Assembly (NCBI GenBank): GCA_963757065.1
Contig: CAVWQC010000001.1
Coordinates: 248,001 to 312,000, forward strand
Direction of reading: 5' to 3'
Length of the DNA: 64,000 bases
Origin: PNON01 sp963757065
GTDB lineage: Bacteria > Chloroflexota > Anaerolineae > Anaerolineales > Anaerolineaceae
Numbering within the stretch: position 1 is the stretch's first letter; every line of letters starts with the position of its first letter. Under the pieces are notes generated by a model. It worked only from the letters and a program-made list of their open reading frames with translations. It was not told the origin of the DNA and searched no databases. Both the position numbers and the translations under genes were made by a program. Positions 63,706-64,000 of this stretch are shown here, piece after piece.

Positions 63706-64000
63706 ATGATCAATAGAGTTCTCAGGGTCACACGAAAATATCCCCCCCAATTCTGGCTGATGTTCATCGGTTTGTTGATCAGCAGTACCGGGGCGAGTAT
63801 GATCTGGCCATTTTTAATGATCTATGTAACCGGAAAGTTGAATTTGCCTTTAGCGCAAATTGCCAGTTTGACCACGATTAATGCCGGTATGGGTTTGCTG
63901 TTTAATTTTATCGCTGGAACAGCTACAGACAAAATTGGGCGTAAATGGGTCATGGTGATCAGTCTCCTTGGTAATGGTGTTGTGTATCTTCTCCAAAGCC
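63706..64000 (+). CDS. MFS transporter (N-terminal part; gene runs off the window)
   Basis: The first 98 codons of a major facilitator. Helices 1-3 are seen, with FWLMFIGLLISSTGASMIWPF and the motif-A loop GTATDKIGRKWVMVISLLGN. The substrate is unknown. No Shine-Dalgarno is present: an extended -10 box TGTTAAAAT (63689-63697) lies 8 bases before the ATG, as in a leaderless gene. Confidence 0.85.
   Translation, partial: MINRVLRVTRKYPPQFWLMFIGLLISSTGASMIWPFLMIYVTGKLNLPLAQIASLTTINAGMGLLFNFIAGTATDKIGRKWVMVISLLGNGVVYLLQS

Noticed and set aside
1..64000. CRISPR array, toxin-antitoxin or defence island
   Set aside because: No regularly spaced repeats, cas, restriction, toxin or transposase genes were seen.

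Overview
The window is an ordinary, gene-dense stretch of a bacterial chromosome, most likely from Chloroflexota, class Anaerolineae. That placement is an inference. It rests on many secreted or membrane proteins with Thr/Pro-rich linkers, Tad-type pilus genes, a GroEL without the usual Gly-Met-rich tail, and several genes whose start codon sits directly behind a -10 box. No phage, transposase, CRISPR array or defence island is visible.

Layout. 1-6603: recJ and alr (minus) divergent from tgt-uppP and a PstS-like lipoprotein, then a zinc-ribbon membrane protein and a SagB-type nitroreductase. 6644-6960: a tRNA-Arg whose 3' end is duplicated downstream, closed by a strong terminator. 7007-14700: a conserved hypothetical gene, a histidine kinase/response regulator pair, and a three-gene Tad-type operon (TadE, TadG/vWA, TadE with Thr/Pro repeats). 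15037-19575: nrfH-nrfA nitrite reductase followed by a DUF362 lipoprotein and a membrane polyferredoxin. 19788-31214: hypothetical, GNAT, SPFH/NfeD pair, Lgt-like protein, separate amidase and synthetase genes for NAD+ synthesis, MFS, ABC-F, flippase-like protein and a FAD protein. 31686-38010: dnaA, a solute-binding lipoprotein, RNase D, a beta-CASP nuclease and tRNA-Ser. 38133-47687: ftsK, groESL with a perfect CIRCE operator, paired TPR membrane proteins, DUF1232, a frameshifted MFS gene and a small membrane protein. 47853-55603: a Na+/solute symporter with putrescine aminotransferase, RNase Z, a LysM protein, a SWIM protein and lpdA. 55763-64000: polA (frameshifted), a long TPR protein, a bactofilin-like membrane protein, DegV and a partial MFS gene.

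How genes work together. nrfHA should form a menaquinol:nitrite reductase on the outer membrane face, and the two genes behind it are candidate electron-transfer or maturation partners. The nitrilase-type amidase next to nadE probably supplies ammonia from glutamine. The putrescine aminotransferase and symporter probably import and degrade an amine or amino acid. groESL is set up for HrcA control. 

Cautions. Five genes carry seven apparent single-base indels, most beside short homopolymer runs. One of them is polA, normally important for growth, so base-calling errors are more likely than real decay. No previously undescribed system stands out. The most useful leads are the nrfHA-DUF362-polyferredoxin cluster, the two-gene NAD+ synthetase, the set of apparently leaderless genes, the palindrome-flanked patA and lpdA starts, and the tandem tRNA-Arg 3'-end repeats.
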